Positions 1 through 7,460 of a stretch of 11,350 nucleotides of DNA are shown here, in pieces. The position numbers and the translations under genes were made by a program. How positions within the stretch are numbered: position 1 is the stretch's first letter; every line of letters starts with the position of its first letter. Source of the stretch: Rectinema sp003452735 (lineage in GTDB: Bacteria; Spirochaetota; Spirochaetia; Treponematales; Rectinemataceae); contig DAOOGR010000056.1 in the NCBI GenBank assembly GCA_035415815.1, forward strand, positions 1-11,350. Reading direction: 5' to 3'. The notes under the pieces were generated by a model. That model searched no databases. It was not told the origin of the DNA and saw nothing but the letters and a program-made list of their open reading frames with translations.

Positions 1-856
1 TTTCTGCAATAGCTAGATATGACCAAGAACCGGCATCATTTTCTTGTTTATATGATGACTGCAATTCTATGTTTCCAGGAAAGAGAAGGAAAATCGGCCT
101 TATTAGGCTCAAGCTAGCAATCCCTACATGGATTTTGCTGCTCTTTGTATAGGTATAGGACAGCGAAGGAACAATTGCCCAGTATTCAGGTGCCTCAGAT
201 ATAGGATACTCAGTCGAAAGGCTGATTGCAGTATCGCTGAAGGCTGGATCGAGGTTTCGGCCGATATCAACTGAGCTCGTAAGCGAAAACTCCCATTGAG
301 AATTCATAAAGCGAGGCGAGTATCCAAACTCAGCACCAATTGTCGTATTTCCACCTAAGAAATAATGGTCCAAGGAAAACACTAGTGGCTCCAGCATACC
401 GAGAAAGTTGAAATCCTTATAGCGGAATGCAAGGAAAAAACCATCGTCTTCAGTGTATTTAGGTATTGGCACAGCAAGTGCGGTCAAGGTAGCATAGCCA
501 CGCACTATAATAGTTATTGCTTCTGGATTGGATGGATTTCGCTGTTCATACCAGATTGCTGCCTCCTCGTTGAAGACTCTATTCTCCTGAAGAAGGCGCT
601 GCTTTTCTGCAATAAAATCGTCGAGGTCGGATTGGCTTGCAAATTTCTGGCCTATTTGCATATCCAAATATCGAAGAACTGCTGTCTCTCGGACATCTTT
701 CAAATGAAACTCGAATCCCTCAATATAAGGTGTTTGCTTAGGTTTTTCTTGTGTTTCAGTGCTCTGCGCATAAATGCTTGGAGCATTAGGAGCTTGCGCT
801 ATATATAGCAAAATCAGCATCGAAAGTATTATTTTCATAGCACGATGAGTCAGCAT
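1..856 (-). CDS. Exported POTRA + Omp85-like outer-membrane beta-barrel protein, N-terminal part (runs off left edge)
   Basis: An uninterrupted frame runs from the ATG at 856 to the left edge: 285 codons and no stop, so the C-terminus is missing. Residues 1-30 form a signal peptide (MLTHRAMK, then a hydrophobic core, SIYA|QS as likely cleavage site). Residues 45-120 have the strand-helix-helix-strand pattern of a POTRA domain: IEGFEFHLKDV, then ETAVLRYLDMQIGQKF, then a long helix at SDLDDFIAEKQRLLQ, then AITIIV. From residue 130, alternating aromatic and polar strands (FFLAFRYKDFNFLG, then FSLDHYFLGGNTTIGAEFGYS split over a turn) suggest an Omp85/BamA/TamA-like barrel. The start at 856 beats the in-frame ATG at 838 because AAGGAG lies 8 bases upstream of it. 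As last visible gene of the operon it may help move or anchor the polysaccharide at the outer membrane (inference). Other explanations: a TamA-like assembly factor or an unrelated porin-like protein. The barrel call is structural pattern only, not a database match. Confidence 0.72.
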   Translation of the reverse strand, partial: MLTHRAMKIILSMLILLYIAQAPNAPSIYAQSTETQEKPKQTPYIEGFEFHLKDVRETAVLRYLDMQIGQKFASQSDLDDFIAEKQRLLQENRVFNEEAAIWYEQRNPSNPEAITIIVRGYATLTALAVPIPKYTEDDGFFLAFRYKDFNFLGMLEPLVFSLDHYFLGGNTTIGAEFGYSPRFMNSQWEFSLTSSVDIGRNLDPAFSDTAISLSTEYPISEAPEYWAIVPSLSYTYTKSSKIHVGIASLSLIRPIFLLFPGNIELQSSYKQENDAGSWSYLAIAE

Positions 857-889
857 TCTAAACGCTCCTTATGCAATTTCATAATTCTT
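857..889. other. The only intergenic spacer of the window (33 bases)
   Basis: This spacer lies between the stop of the last glycosyltransferase gene and the start of the POTRA/barrel gene. It holds the AAGGAG ribosome binding site and nothing else I can recognise: no hairpin followed by T residues and no room for a convincing separate promoter. The barrel gene is therefore probably cotranscribed with the genes before it. Confidence 0.6.
865..870 (-). promoter_or_regulatory. Ribosome binding site of the POTRA/barrel gene
   Basis: AAGGAG, read on the minus strand, is 8 bases upstream of the ATG at 856. It fixes that ATG as the start, adding six residues (MLTHRA) before the next in-frame ATG at 838. 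It is one of the two full AAGGAG sites I noted at gene starts here. Confidence 0.75.
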
Positions 890-1990
890 TTATTCCTTTT
901 TGATCTGCTTACAGTGCTTATAGAGCGACTCATATTCTGCAGCCATGATTTCAGCAGTATAGCATTTCTCCCAGAGTTTTTTGCCACTCGCTCCCATTGC
1001 TTTACGCAGTTCGATGTCATCCGCAAGGCTATGGATAGCTGAAGCAAAATCCTCTGCGCTATTCTCCACAGCAAATCCTGGAGCTATTGGTAAATCCGCA
1101 TACTTAAGAAGCTCGGGGATGCCTCCTACATTAGAGGCGATAAAAGGCTTACCTGCAGCCAAACATTCGAGAAGGGTCATCGGCAAACCTTCGTGGTCAG
1201 ATGGCAAGAGGACAAAATCGCAAAAAGGAATAAGTCTGCCGGCATCTGAAATCGGGCCAAGCGCATAAAAGGTGGGTGGATCATCAGCTCGAGCATTGCC
1301 GCCTATCCAAACGATACTGCAAAGGCCTTTTAGCTGGCGAGCCGACTCTCGAACTAGTTCGGGCCGCTTGGGAGAAGAGGGTCGAGCTATCATTAGCCCT
1401 GTCGGCGATTCCTTTTTTCGCAAATCTTCTAGAAGCTGTAGTGCTAAAGTCAATTCAGAAGCATCGGATTTCTGGCCGCTTGGAGCCTTTACGCCATTAG
1501 CTATCAGCTTTGGATGATACCCATCGGTTTGCATGCGCCTAAGATCGTAATGAGAGACAGCAACAATCGCCGATGTTCTTGGAGAAAGCATTTTATCTAT
1601 GAAAAGAAGCTTTTTGTTAGCAACCTTGAGTTGGTCGTAGCCATGCATCGTATAGATTATTGGATATCTATTAGGATTTATGGCTATTCTTGTAAGCGCC
1701 GCAGCTTTGCTTGTATGAATATGGACGATATCGGGTTTCCAGCCCATACAGATATGACGAATTTCGGAGAGTGCTAATAGATCGTCCCAAGGTGCTATGT
1801 TGCGCTTTAGGTGCCGAACTGGTATTTTTTCTATCGAGGCCGGAAGAGAATGCCATGCGATTCCTGCTCCTTCCAAGCCAGAAGCAACTGCAACGATATG
1901 GCCAGATTGACTCTGCAAAGCTGCAAGGGTAGAGATCATGCATTGCGCGCCGCCCGAGTCAGATCTGGTAACTATATGCAGAACTCTCAT
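890..1990 (-). CDS. GT4-family glycosyltransferase
   Basis: This 366-residue protein has the GT-B fold signature of retaining GT4 enzymes, predicted to act on the cytoplasmic face and add one sugar to the lipid-linked repeat unit. Visible motifs: the N-terminal strand and glycine turn MRVLHIVTRSDSGGAQ (residues 1-16), PDIVHIHTSKAAALTRIA (86-103), IVAVSHYD (142-149), IANGVKAP (163-170), the weakly conserved donor-domain entry IARPSSPKRPELV (201-213), and the EX7E nucleotide-sugar motif with E267 and E275 in HEGLPMTLLECLAAGKP. The ATG at 1990 was chosen over one 16 codons upstream because the protein then begins directly at the first strand, AAGGA lies 6 bases before it, and it overlaps the stop of the upstream gene as TGATG. 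Donor and acceptor sugars cannot be told from sequence. The C-terminus (HCKQIKKE) is basic. Confidence 0.9.
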   Translation of the reverse strand: MRVLHIVTRSDSGGAQCMISTLAALQSQSGHIVAVASGLEGAGIAWHSLPASIEKIPVRHLKRNIAPWDDLLALSEIRHICMGWKPDIVHIHTSKAAALTRIAINPNRYPIIYTMHGYDQLKVANKKLLFIDKMLSPRTSAIVAVSHYDLRRMQTDGYHPKLIANGVKAPSGQKSDASELTLALQLLEDLRKKESPTGLMIARPSSPKRPELVRESARQLKGLCSIVWIGGNARADDPPTFYALGPISDAGRLIPFCDFVLLPSDHEGLPMTLLECLAAGKPFIASNVGGIPELLKYADLPIAPGFAVENSAEDFASAIHSLADDIELRKAMGASGKKLWEKCYTAEIMAAEYESLYKHCKQIKKE

Positions 1991-3147
1991 CAAGTATCCT
2001 TGTTCTTTTGAGCTTTTTCTGGCACTGCAAGGATACATAGTCCTAGGAAATATCCTAGTACTGTTAGTCCTCCTGGAGCCATCGCATCAAGAGACATAAA
2101 AATAAAATAGGCTAAAAGAGAGACATCAAACATTGTGAGAGGCACTCGTATTGCCCGAATCCGAGCAATGAGCAATGTTATGTATCCTGCAAGAGCGATA
2201 ACACCATTTTCGAAAAACATGGCTAGAAAGCTATTGTGAGGGCCAAGGCCTGTCTTGGCAAAGCTATCATAGAACGGTGTATCTATCATATAGGAACTCA
2301 CAAGATGGATATTAGCCGCTTCTGTAGTAAATCCCCAGCCAAGCAAAGGTTGCTCGAGGCCTTTCCTTAAGAATGCTTGCCAAAGATATTGTCGATTTGC
2401 TAATAAATCGTTGAATTGAGGAATGAATACCATCGAACCGATAAAAATAAAAACAAGAACAACTGCAAGTTCCAATCTAGCAAGTATGATTGCATATTTT
2501 GTTTCAGATAAAAGTATGAAGCAAAGTGCTGCTATCATAGCAAAAACCGCAGTCCTAGACCCTTCAAAACTTCCTGAGAAAAACGCATCTTGAAGGACCA
2601 GTATGAACATCGAGATAAGAATTGCTAGAGCTTGCAGCTTACTATTTTTTGTTTTATTTTGCCATTTATTCGTTCCCGTAAGAATTGCCGCCCATATCCC
2701 TACCATTCCAAATGTATTTGCATTGTAAATCATAGGTAATATTTTGAATCGCATAAAAATAAAAATGATAAACAAATAAAAAAAAGTAACCGAAAATCCA
2801 ACCGAGAGAGCTCTTTCGATGTCCTCTCTTGAATGAGCATATAGCATTGCACTACAGCCTGCCAGCACAACAGGCCGAGACCCCGACTTAGCAAATGCCA
2901 CGAAGCTGCCTTTCCCCAAAGCAAACATAATACCATCTTTGGCCGCAATTGCCAGGAAAAAGCCTATCACACATAAGGCCCATCGATCTCGGATAACAAT
3001 TTGCCAATTCAAGATAAAGTACCAAAAGCTAAGTAAAAGAATGACAACAATTCCGATATTGGTATATCCGCTAAAGCTGAATGCAAGGGCAAAAAGAAAT
3101 GGCAAGAAGCGTAAGCTTGTCGCAAATAGAGAATCGCGAGTCTTCAT
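1990..3147 (-). CDS. wzy: O-antigen polymerase/ligase-type membrane protein (Wzy-like)
   Basis: This 385-residue integral membrane protein has about ten to twelve hydrophobic segments, for example residues 14-28, 31-47, 57-77, 116-132, 170-187, 198-213, 226-243, 305-328 and 357-375. The central part resembles the Wzy_C/O-antigen ligase domain: SGSFEGSRTAVFAM (191-204, with R198), then a polar loop around 247-300 containing NRQYLWQAFLRKG and EQPLLGWGF, then GLGPHNSFLAMFFENG (300-315, with H304). In this superfamily such arginine and histidine residues in the periplasmic loops matter for handling undecaprenyl-linked chains. Within a Wzx cluster the natural role is polymerisation of repeat units; a WaaL-like ligase is the main alternative, since both share this domain. 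Its ATG overlaps the stop of the fusion glycosyltransferase (ATGA), with AAGG 7 bases upstream. Low sequence conservation is normal for this family. Confidence 0.8.
   Translation of the reverse strand: MKTRDSLFATSLRFLPFLFALAFSFSGYTNIGIVVILLLSFWYFILNWQIVIRDRWALCVIGFFLAIAAKDGIMFALGKGSFVAFAKSGSRPVVLAGCSAMLYAHSREDIERALSVGFSVTFFYLFIIFIFMRFKILPMIYNANTFGMVGIWAAILTGTNKWQNKTKNSKLQALAILISMFILVLQDAFFSGSFEGSRTAVFAMIAALCFILLSETKYAIILARLELAVVLVFIFIGSMVFIPQFNDLLANRQYLWQAFLRKGLEQPLLGWGFTTEAANIHLVSSYMIDTPFYDSFAKTGLGPHNSFLAMFFENGVIALAGYITLLIARIRAIRVPLTMFDVSLLAYFIFMSLDAMAPGGLTVLGYFLGLCILAVPEKAQKNKDT
1997..2001 (-). promoter_or_regulatory. Ribosome binding site deciding the start of the 1990 glycosyltransferase
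   Basis: AAGGA on the minus strand lies 6 bases before the ATG at 1990 and inside the end of the upstream polymerase gene. It argues against the longer in-frame start at 2038. Confidence 0.6.
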
Positions 3148-5276
3148 TCTATTGCCTTTTTTGCGCGCAGAATTTGACGATAATATGATCCATATTCGTG
3201 CGCTGTACGTTCGATCGAAAGATATTTTACTCTTTCTTTCTCAGCTAGTACTATCTTTTCTCGCAGATCTATGCTCTCAAGGGAAAGTATTTGTGCAACA
3301 GCCTTCTCTATATCCAGAGCATCGAAAAAGAGGCCAGCACCATCTACTAGATCGGAAAGACCACTAGTGTTCCGCACTACTACTGGAAGACCAGCTGCCA
3401 TTGCCTCCGCAACCGCCAAGCCAAGCCCCTCTTGCTGCGAAGTCTGTATGTATAAACGGCATGCAGCGAGAATATCCGGGACGTCCTCGCGCGAACCAAG
3501 GAATAGGCAGCGCTGTTCGAGTTGCATCTTTGCTGCTAAATCTTGAATATGTGGCCGCTCTGGGCCATCGCCTATCAATATGAGAGCATAGCTCTCTGGC
3601 AATTTGGCGAGAATCTCGAGCGCAATAGGGTGATCCTTTATCGGTACAAAACGCGCTGTCATAGCGATCCCAATTCTCCCTGCAAGAAACTGTACAACTT
3701 CAGCGACAGGTGTTGCACTATTCGAAAATTGCTCTATATCGATACCGCTAATAATGGTTTGGAGCTTACTAGGAGGAATCCTAAGCCATTTTGAGAGCGC
3801 TTGCGCTACTGAAGAGCTCACACAGATAATCGAAGTATATCGCACGTAACAGGCTTTCTCGATCCATTTGAAAAAAGGAATGGACATACGCCGATTCTTA
3901 CTTGCATGTTCGGTAGTTATATAGATGGGCTTTCGAGCAAAAAGGCTTGCTAGTGCACACCAATGGAACGAAGGAGCAAGATGTGCGTGGACGATATCTG
4001 GCTGTAGGTAGCGAATTGCTCGCAGCACATCTAAGACCCTCAATACTGAATAGATTTGAAGTGCTTGTAGTCTCTTGTTGGATTTTTTCCCGTTCTCTAT
4101 GGAAACAAAGTGCCGTAAGTGAGTCCCATATATTGAAATGCCTGCCTTTTCAAGCATAGGAGCATATACGGCTGACTCTAGGTTGAGGGCAAGAACTGTA
4201 TTCTCGATATGCTGCTCTTTCAGCCTTGGAAGAAGAGAAGCAAGAAAGCGCTCTGCTCCGCCCTGCGACAATGAATTTATAACATGTAGTACATGAATAG
4301 GCTTTTCTGAATCAGATGGTTTGCTTACAGATACATCACAGACGTTTTGGGGATTCTTTGAGCGAGCTAGAGCAAGACGATCAAAAACATAAGCAATATT
4401 TCCAACTATAAATGCAGGAAACCGTACTTTTATAGGGAAAGAGACTTGCTTTACTGATTCGAAGTTTTTTGGATCGAAGCTAGGAGACCACTTATAATGC
4501 TTGCGAAAACGTATATAGTTTGATGCTTCTCTCAATTTTGCTCTATATGGCAAGTCATAGCCAAGCATATCCTTGTAGAAAAGCAGAGTTCCTATCGGAT
4601 TGGCAATGCGAAGCTCGAGGCTATGTGCAGATAGACCATCCGGCCGATATTCGCACTCATACAAGACTTCATTCGTTAGAAGCAATACATAGTCTGCATT
4701 CGCTATACGATACCAGACCACGGCTTCGGTTAGGAATTTTTCGCCTTTGAATTCTGGAAAAGGAAAATGTAGCAATATTTCCTTTTTGTACACGTCTGCT
4801 TTATCGGTTCTAATTCCATAGCGATATGTGAGGCTTATTGCATCACAGAACTCCAGCCCGGTAGGAAAACAGTCACCGATAATATGTCCACTAAAATCTG
4901 CCTTAAGTCCGCTTAGGCCTGCTACATTGGGAATCGCTTCTATGGATGGTAGGTGGCTTGCAATGTTTTCGAGTGCTCTATTGGGAAGCTTGTCATCAGA
5001 GTCCACTATATAGATCCACCTGCCCTTGGCGGCACGTACACCATCGTTGACAGAACGATGCTTGCCTCCATTCTGTCGCTCGATGAGAATAATGACAAGA
5101 GCACTATCGAGCTGCCACTGCCTAACAAGGTCGGCAGTTCCATCTGTCGATCCATCATCGACAATGAGCCATTCGAAATTGGGATAGGTCTGCGCTTCTA
5201 ACGAAGCCTTGAGCCGTGGTAGAGTCGAAGCTCGATTCCATGTCGGAGTGAGAACGGTTATGAGAGGCTCTATCAC
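3144..5276 (-). CDS. Bifunctional glycosyltransferase: GT2 fused to GT4
   Basis: This 710-residue protein joins two complete glycosyltransferases. Residues 1 to about 300 are a GT-A/GT2 enzyme: ITVLTPTWNRASTL (6-19), WLIVDDGSTDGT (36-47), the metal-binding DXD as D92-S-D94 in YIVDSDD, and FKGEKFLTEAVVWYRIA (176-192) in the acceptor region. A short polar linker (about 305-325) leads to a GT4 enzyme: IHVLHVINSLSQGGAERFL (327-345), PDIVHAHLAP (426-435), SIICVSSSVAQAL (482-494), ARFVPIKDHP (541-550), LIGDGPE (567-573) and EX7E with E616 and E624. Each half is about the length of a free-standing enzyme and keeps its catalytic motifs, so two consecutive sugar additions are likely (inference). Translation starts at GTG 5276, which overlaps the upstream stop as GTGA, with AAGGAG 6 bases before it. 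A cloning or assembly artefact would have to keep the frame across the linker, which looks natural. Confidence 0.92.
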   Translation of the reverse strand: MIEPLITVLTPTWNRASTLPRLKASLEAQTYPNFEWLIVDDGSTDGTADLVRQWQLDSALVIILIERQNGGKHRSVNDGVRAAKGRWIYIVDSDDKLPNRALENIASHLPSIEAIPNVAGLSGLKADFSGHIIGDCFPTGLEFCDAISLTYRYGIRTDKADVYKKEILLHFPFPEFKGEKFLTEAVVWYRIANADYVLLLTNEVLYECEYRPDGLSAHSLELRIANPIGTLLFYKDMLGYDLPYRAKLREASNYIRFRKHYKWSPSFDPKNFESVKQVSFPIKVRFPAFIVGNIAYVFDRLALARSKNPQNVCDVSVSKPSDSEKPIHVLHVINSLSQGGAERFLASLLPRLKEQHIENTVLALNLESAVYAPMLEKAGISIYGTHLRHFVSIENGKKSNKRLQALQIYSVLRVLDVLRAIRYLQPDIVHAHLAPSFHWCALASLFARKPIYITTEHASKNRRMSIPFFKWIEKACYVRYTSIICVSSSVAQALSKWLRIPPSKLQTIISGIDIEQFSNSATPVAEVVQFLAGRIGIAMTARFVPIKDHPIALEILAKLPESYALILIGDGPERPHIQDLAAKMQLEQRCLFLGSREDVPDILAACRLYIQTSQQEGLGLAVAEAMAAGLPVVVRNTSGLSDLVDGAGLFFDALDIEKAVAQILSLESIDLREKIVLAEKERVKYLSIERTAHEYGSYYRQILRAKKAIE

Positions 5277-6529
5277 ATAATTCTCCTTCGAGGCTCTGAT
5301 AGCTTACGCTTATGCTTGTCTTTGCCCTTGAGTTCGTATTTGCGCATAGGCTTTATTTCTTGCCTTTCATTTTCGGACAGCACATTGGCTTTGGCGAACA
5401 AGTTATCTAAAGCAGCCGAAAATCTTGCGTATTGTGCTTCGAGCGATAGTTCTCGAATATAGTAGACGCGAGCCTGTGCATTCTCTTTAGGAGAGCCGGA
5501 CATTATTTGCGAATATAATCTCTGAAGTGCCTCGACGAATTGCGCCTCTTTATCAACTACAATCGCGTTTGCCGCAATAGGATCATATCCTACGAAAGAC
5601 TCCTTTGTTCCGACAATGGTTCTTCCGAGCATAAAAGCCTCGGCGGTCTTGACTTTGATGCCCGATCCCCAGAAAATTGGCGATACTACACAGTCTGACT
5701 GATAGTACCAGGAATCCACTTCATCCACAGTACCAATGACATGAACACGATCCGCAGCAAGCTGAGCACGATATTTCTCGAAATTTCTACCGACTATGAA
5801 AAGTTCTCCTGGGACCTGTGGCAATACATTGTGCACAAACCATCGGATACCTTCAATATTAGGTGGAAACGCCGATCCAGCAAATAACATATTGAATTTA
5901 TCGGTCTTATTTTTTGATTTCACCTGTTCTGCTAATGCTCTATTGTAGCGATCTGTGACAACAGGCATTATTATGCAATCTGCGGAACGCCCATAGAGGC
6001 ACTGAAGCTTTTTGCTATCTTTTCTTGTTAGTGTCATTACAAGGTCGGCTCTTAACGCTTCTTTTTCGGCTCTTAGAATCGCTGGGATCAGTAAGGCATT
6101 ATGAATTCGGCCTGCGCGCCAAACTCGCTGCGCATAGAATTCGCATTCGACATTATGAAATAATACCGCAGTTTTGAGGTCTGGCCGAGAGATTCGGGCA
6201 TCGGAAAGAAGCCTTCCATAGACTGACTGATCCAGAAAGACAAAATCATAGCTTGGTATAATTCTGCGTAATTGTGCGGCTTCTTGCCTCCCATAAGGGA
6301 AAAACCGGCCCTGTAATGCATCGAAGAGGACTGCCTGGCGACTTGTTGGCCGCTTGCAGAATTCATAGAGATAGAGCTCGTTTACTGAATGCTGAAAATA
6401 TGTCCTGAGCATATAGAGAAGCGAGTTCGATACATGGTCTGCGCCTCCTTTGATTTGCTCTATTCTTTCGCCTCGAACATATAGGATATGAGGTTCATTT
6501 CTTTCAATGACATGCCTTTCAGAGCTCAT
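5273..6529 (-). CDS. GT4-type glycosyltransferase with polybasic C-terminal tail
   Basis: This 418-residue protein belongs to the GT-B glycosyltransferases. The N-terminal half has LYVRGERIEQIKGGADHVSN (16-35), the glycine-containing turn near the acceptor site, and TAVLFHNVECEFY (120-132). The C-terminal half carries NMLFAGSAFPPNIEGIRWF (213-231), ELFIVGRNF (242-250), VHVIGTVDEV (262-271) and SPIFWGSGIKVKTAEAFMLG (283-302), the form of the donor motif with G288-S-G290, K292, K294 and E297 in place of a plain EX7E. This resembles GT4 proteins with the PN-GI-WF signature common in polysaccharide clusters. Residues 396-416 are unusually basic (RKYEL, KGKDKHKRKL, PRRR), perhaps for membrane contact. 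The ATG at 6529 overlaps the upstream stop by 11 bases, with AAGG about 12 bases upstream. The sugar specificity is unknown. Confidence 0.88.
   Translation of the reverse strand: MSSERHVIERNEPHILYVRGERIEQIKGGADHVSNSLLYMLRTYFQHSVNELYLYEFCKRPTSRQAVLFDALQGRFFPYGRQEAAQLRRIIPSYDFVFLDQSVYGRLLSDARISRPDLKTAVLFHNVECEFYAQRVWRAGRIHNALLIPAILRAEKEALRADLVMTLTRKDSKKLQCLYGRSADCIIMPVVTDRYNRALAEQVKSKNKTDKFNMLFAGSAFPPNIEGIRWFVHNVLPQVPGELFIVGRNFEKYRAQLAADRVHVIGTVDEVDSWYYQSDCVVSPIFWGSGIKVKTAEAFMLGRTIVGTKESFVGYDPIAANAIVVDKEAQFVEALQRLYSQIMSGSPKENAQARVYYIRELSLEAQYARFSAALDNLFAKANVLSENERQEIKPMRKYELKGKDKHKRKLSEPRRRIM
5283..5288 (-). promoter_or_regulatory. Ribosome binding site supporting a GTG start
   Basis: AAGGAG on the minus strand stands 6 bases before the GTG at 5276. 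It lies inside the last codons of the upstream gene. No in-frame ATG is better placed, so this strong site supports the non-ATG start of the fusion glycosyltransferase. Confidence 0.75.
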
Positions 6530-7460
6530 GACCTATAACCTTGCGAAGCGGGTAAGATACAATTACTCGCATAATAATCATTGCAAACACTGCTTGCCGA
6601 TGTAAAGGAGAAATATTAAGGCCAAAGGCCTTTTGTAAGGCCTCTTTATTTTTAGTAAGAAAATACCAGTTATTTCCGAGTGCAGATTTAAAGTAGCTCA
6701 ATTTTCTAATCAAAAAATTGCTAGAACCATCGTGCGCTCCACCAATAGCAATCGAGCGTGGAAGATTGGCCTGGATAGCTCGGGGCTCGTATATGATTTT
6801 TGCGCCTGTGTTGTGCGCTCGGATTAAAAAATCGGTCTCTTCACGATAGCAATTGCCAAAGTAGTGCTCATCGAAGCAAATCTTTTCCGCCAACTCGCGA
6901 GAGACGAGAAAGGAGGCTTGCACAAAGGGCACTTCAACTGGCTCCTTAGTTCTTATATTAAAACGAGCTTCGAGGCTTACAGGATCGATGAGCCTTTTAT
7001 TAATTTTGGTTTTTTGCAATCGTTCTGATTGCTCAATCTCTCCAAGAATCTCCTCAAAGATAGAAGAAAAGTCTTTATCCTTGGATAGCCTTGTTATATA
7101 GGGCGCACAAGCGCCTACAATCAAAGCACCATAGTCGTGCAAAGTTGTTATAAGTCGTTCCAAAGAGCCAGGCAAAAGAACTGAATCGTCATCCCCAAAA
7201 TATAGATATTCCCCGCGCGCATTTGAGATACCTAGGTTTTTTGCATGGGGCTGCTTGCGATTTGCATCTGTTCTGATATAGCGGATTCGCGGATCGTCTG
7301 CTGCAAGACTTTCGACCACCTCGCGAGTTTTATCTGGAGAACAATCGTCTACCACAATAAGCTCGCTGGTCTCTGGCTGTAGGTATGTGGGAAGGGTAAG
7401 AGAAAGCAAGTGAGCTCGCTTATATGTAGGCACAATGACAGAAATAGATTGTTCACTCAT
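6519..7460 (-). CDS. GT2-family glycosyltransferase
   Basis: This 313-residue protein is a GT-A fold, inverting family 2 glycosyltransferase. Motifs in order: ISVIVPTYKRAHLL (6-19), LIVVDDCSPDKT (34-45), a positively charged acceptor strip IRYIRTDANRKQPHAKNLGI (59-78), the metal-binding cluster G89-D90-D91-D92, FVQASFLVSREL (179-190), and YREETDFLIRAHNTGAKIIY (205-224), where E207, E208 and D210 take the place of the usual catalytic ED. A hydrophobic stretch near the C-terminus (289-303, QAVFAMIIMRVIVSY) could dip into the membrane. The ATG at 7460 was chosen over a TTG at 7475 because GGAAG lies 6 bases before it and the fold begins straight after it. It overlaps the stop of the upstream GT4 gene by 8 bases, so the two are probably translationally coupled. 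The sugar is not predictable. Confidence 0.92.
   Translation of the reverse strand: MSEQSISVIVPTYKRAHLLSLTLPTYLQPETSELIVVDDCSPDKTREVVESLAADDPRIRYIRTDANRKQPHAKNLGISNARGEYLYFGDDDSVLLPGSLERLITTLHDYGALIVGACAPYITRLSKDKDFSSIFEEILGEIEQSERLQKTKINKRLIDPVSLEARFNIRTKEPVEVPFVQASFLVSRELAEKICFDEHYFGNCYREETDFLIRAHNTGAKIIYEPRAIQANLPRSIAIGGAHDGSSNFLIRKLSYFKSALGNNWYFLTKNKEALQKAFGLNISPLHRQAVFAMIIMRVIVSYPLRKVIGHEL

Noticed and set aside
1421..1440. CTTCTAGAAG ten-base palindrome.
   Set aside because: It is short enough to be chance and lies in the coding sequence of a glycosyltransferase.
1991..2038. Upstream ATG extending the GT4 gene by 16 residues.
   Set aside because: The extra residues (MYPCSARKSSKEQGYL) precede the first strand of the fold, and the ATG at 1990 has AAGGA at the right distance plus a TGATG overlap.
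2042..2057. Inverted repeat CTAGGA-AATA-TCCTAG near the end of the polymerase gene.
   Set aside because: It is short, has no T run on the transcribed strand and lies within coding sequence, so it is not a terminator.
2939..3367. Open frame of 142 codons on the plus strand.
   Set aside because: It lies antisense to the polymerase and fusion glycosyltransferase genes, has no recognisable motif and crosses their junction. The minus-strand frames have clear family motifs.
6618..6632. Inverted repeat AAGGCC-AAA-GGCCTT followed by further AGGCCT.
   Set aside because: Six-base arms occur by chance several times per 10 kb, and the site encodes a normal part of the GT2 enzyme.
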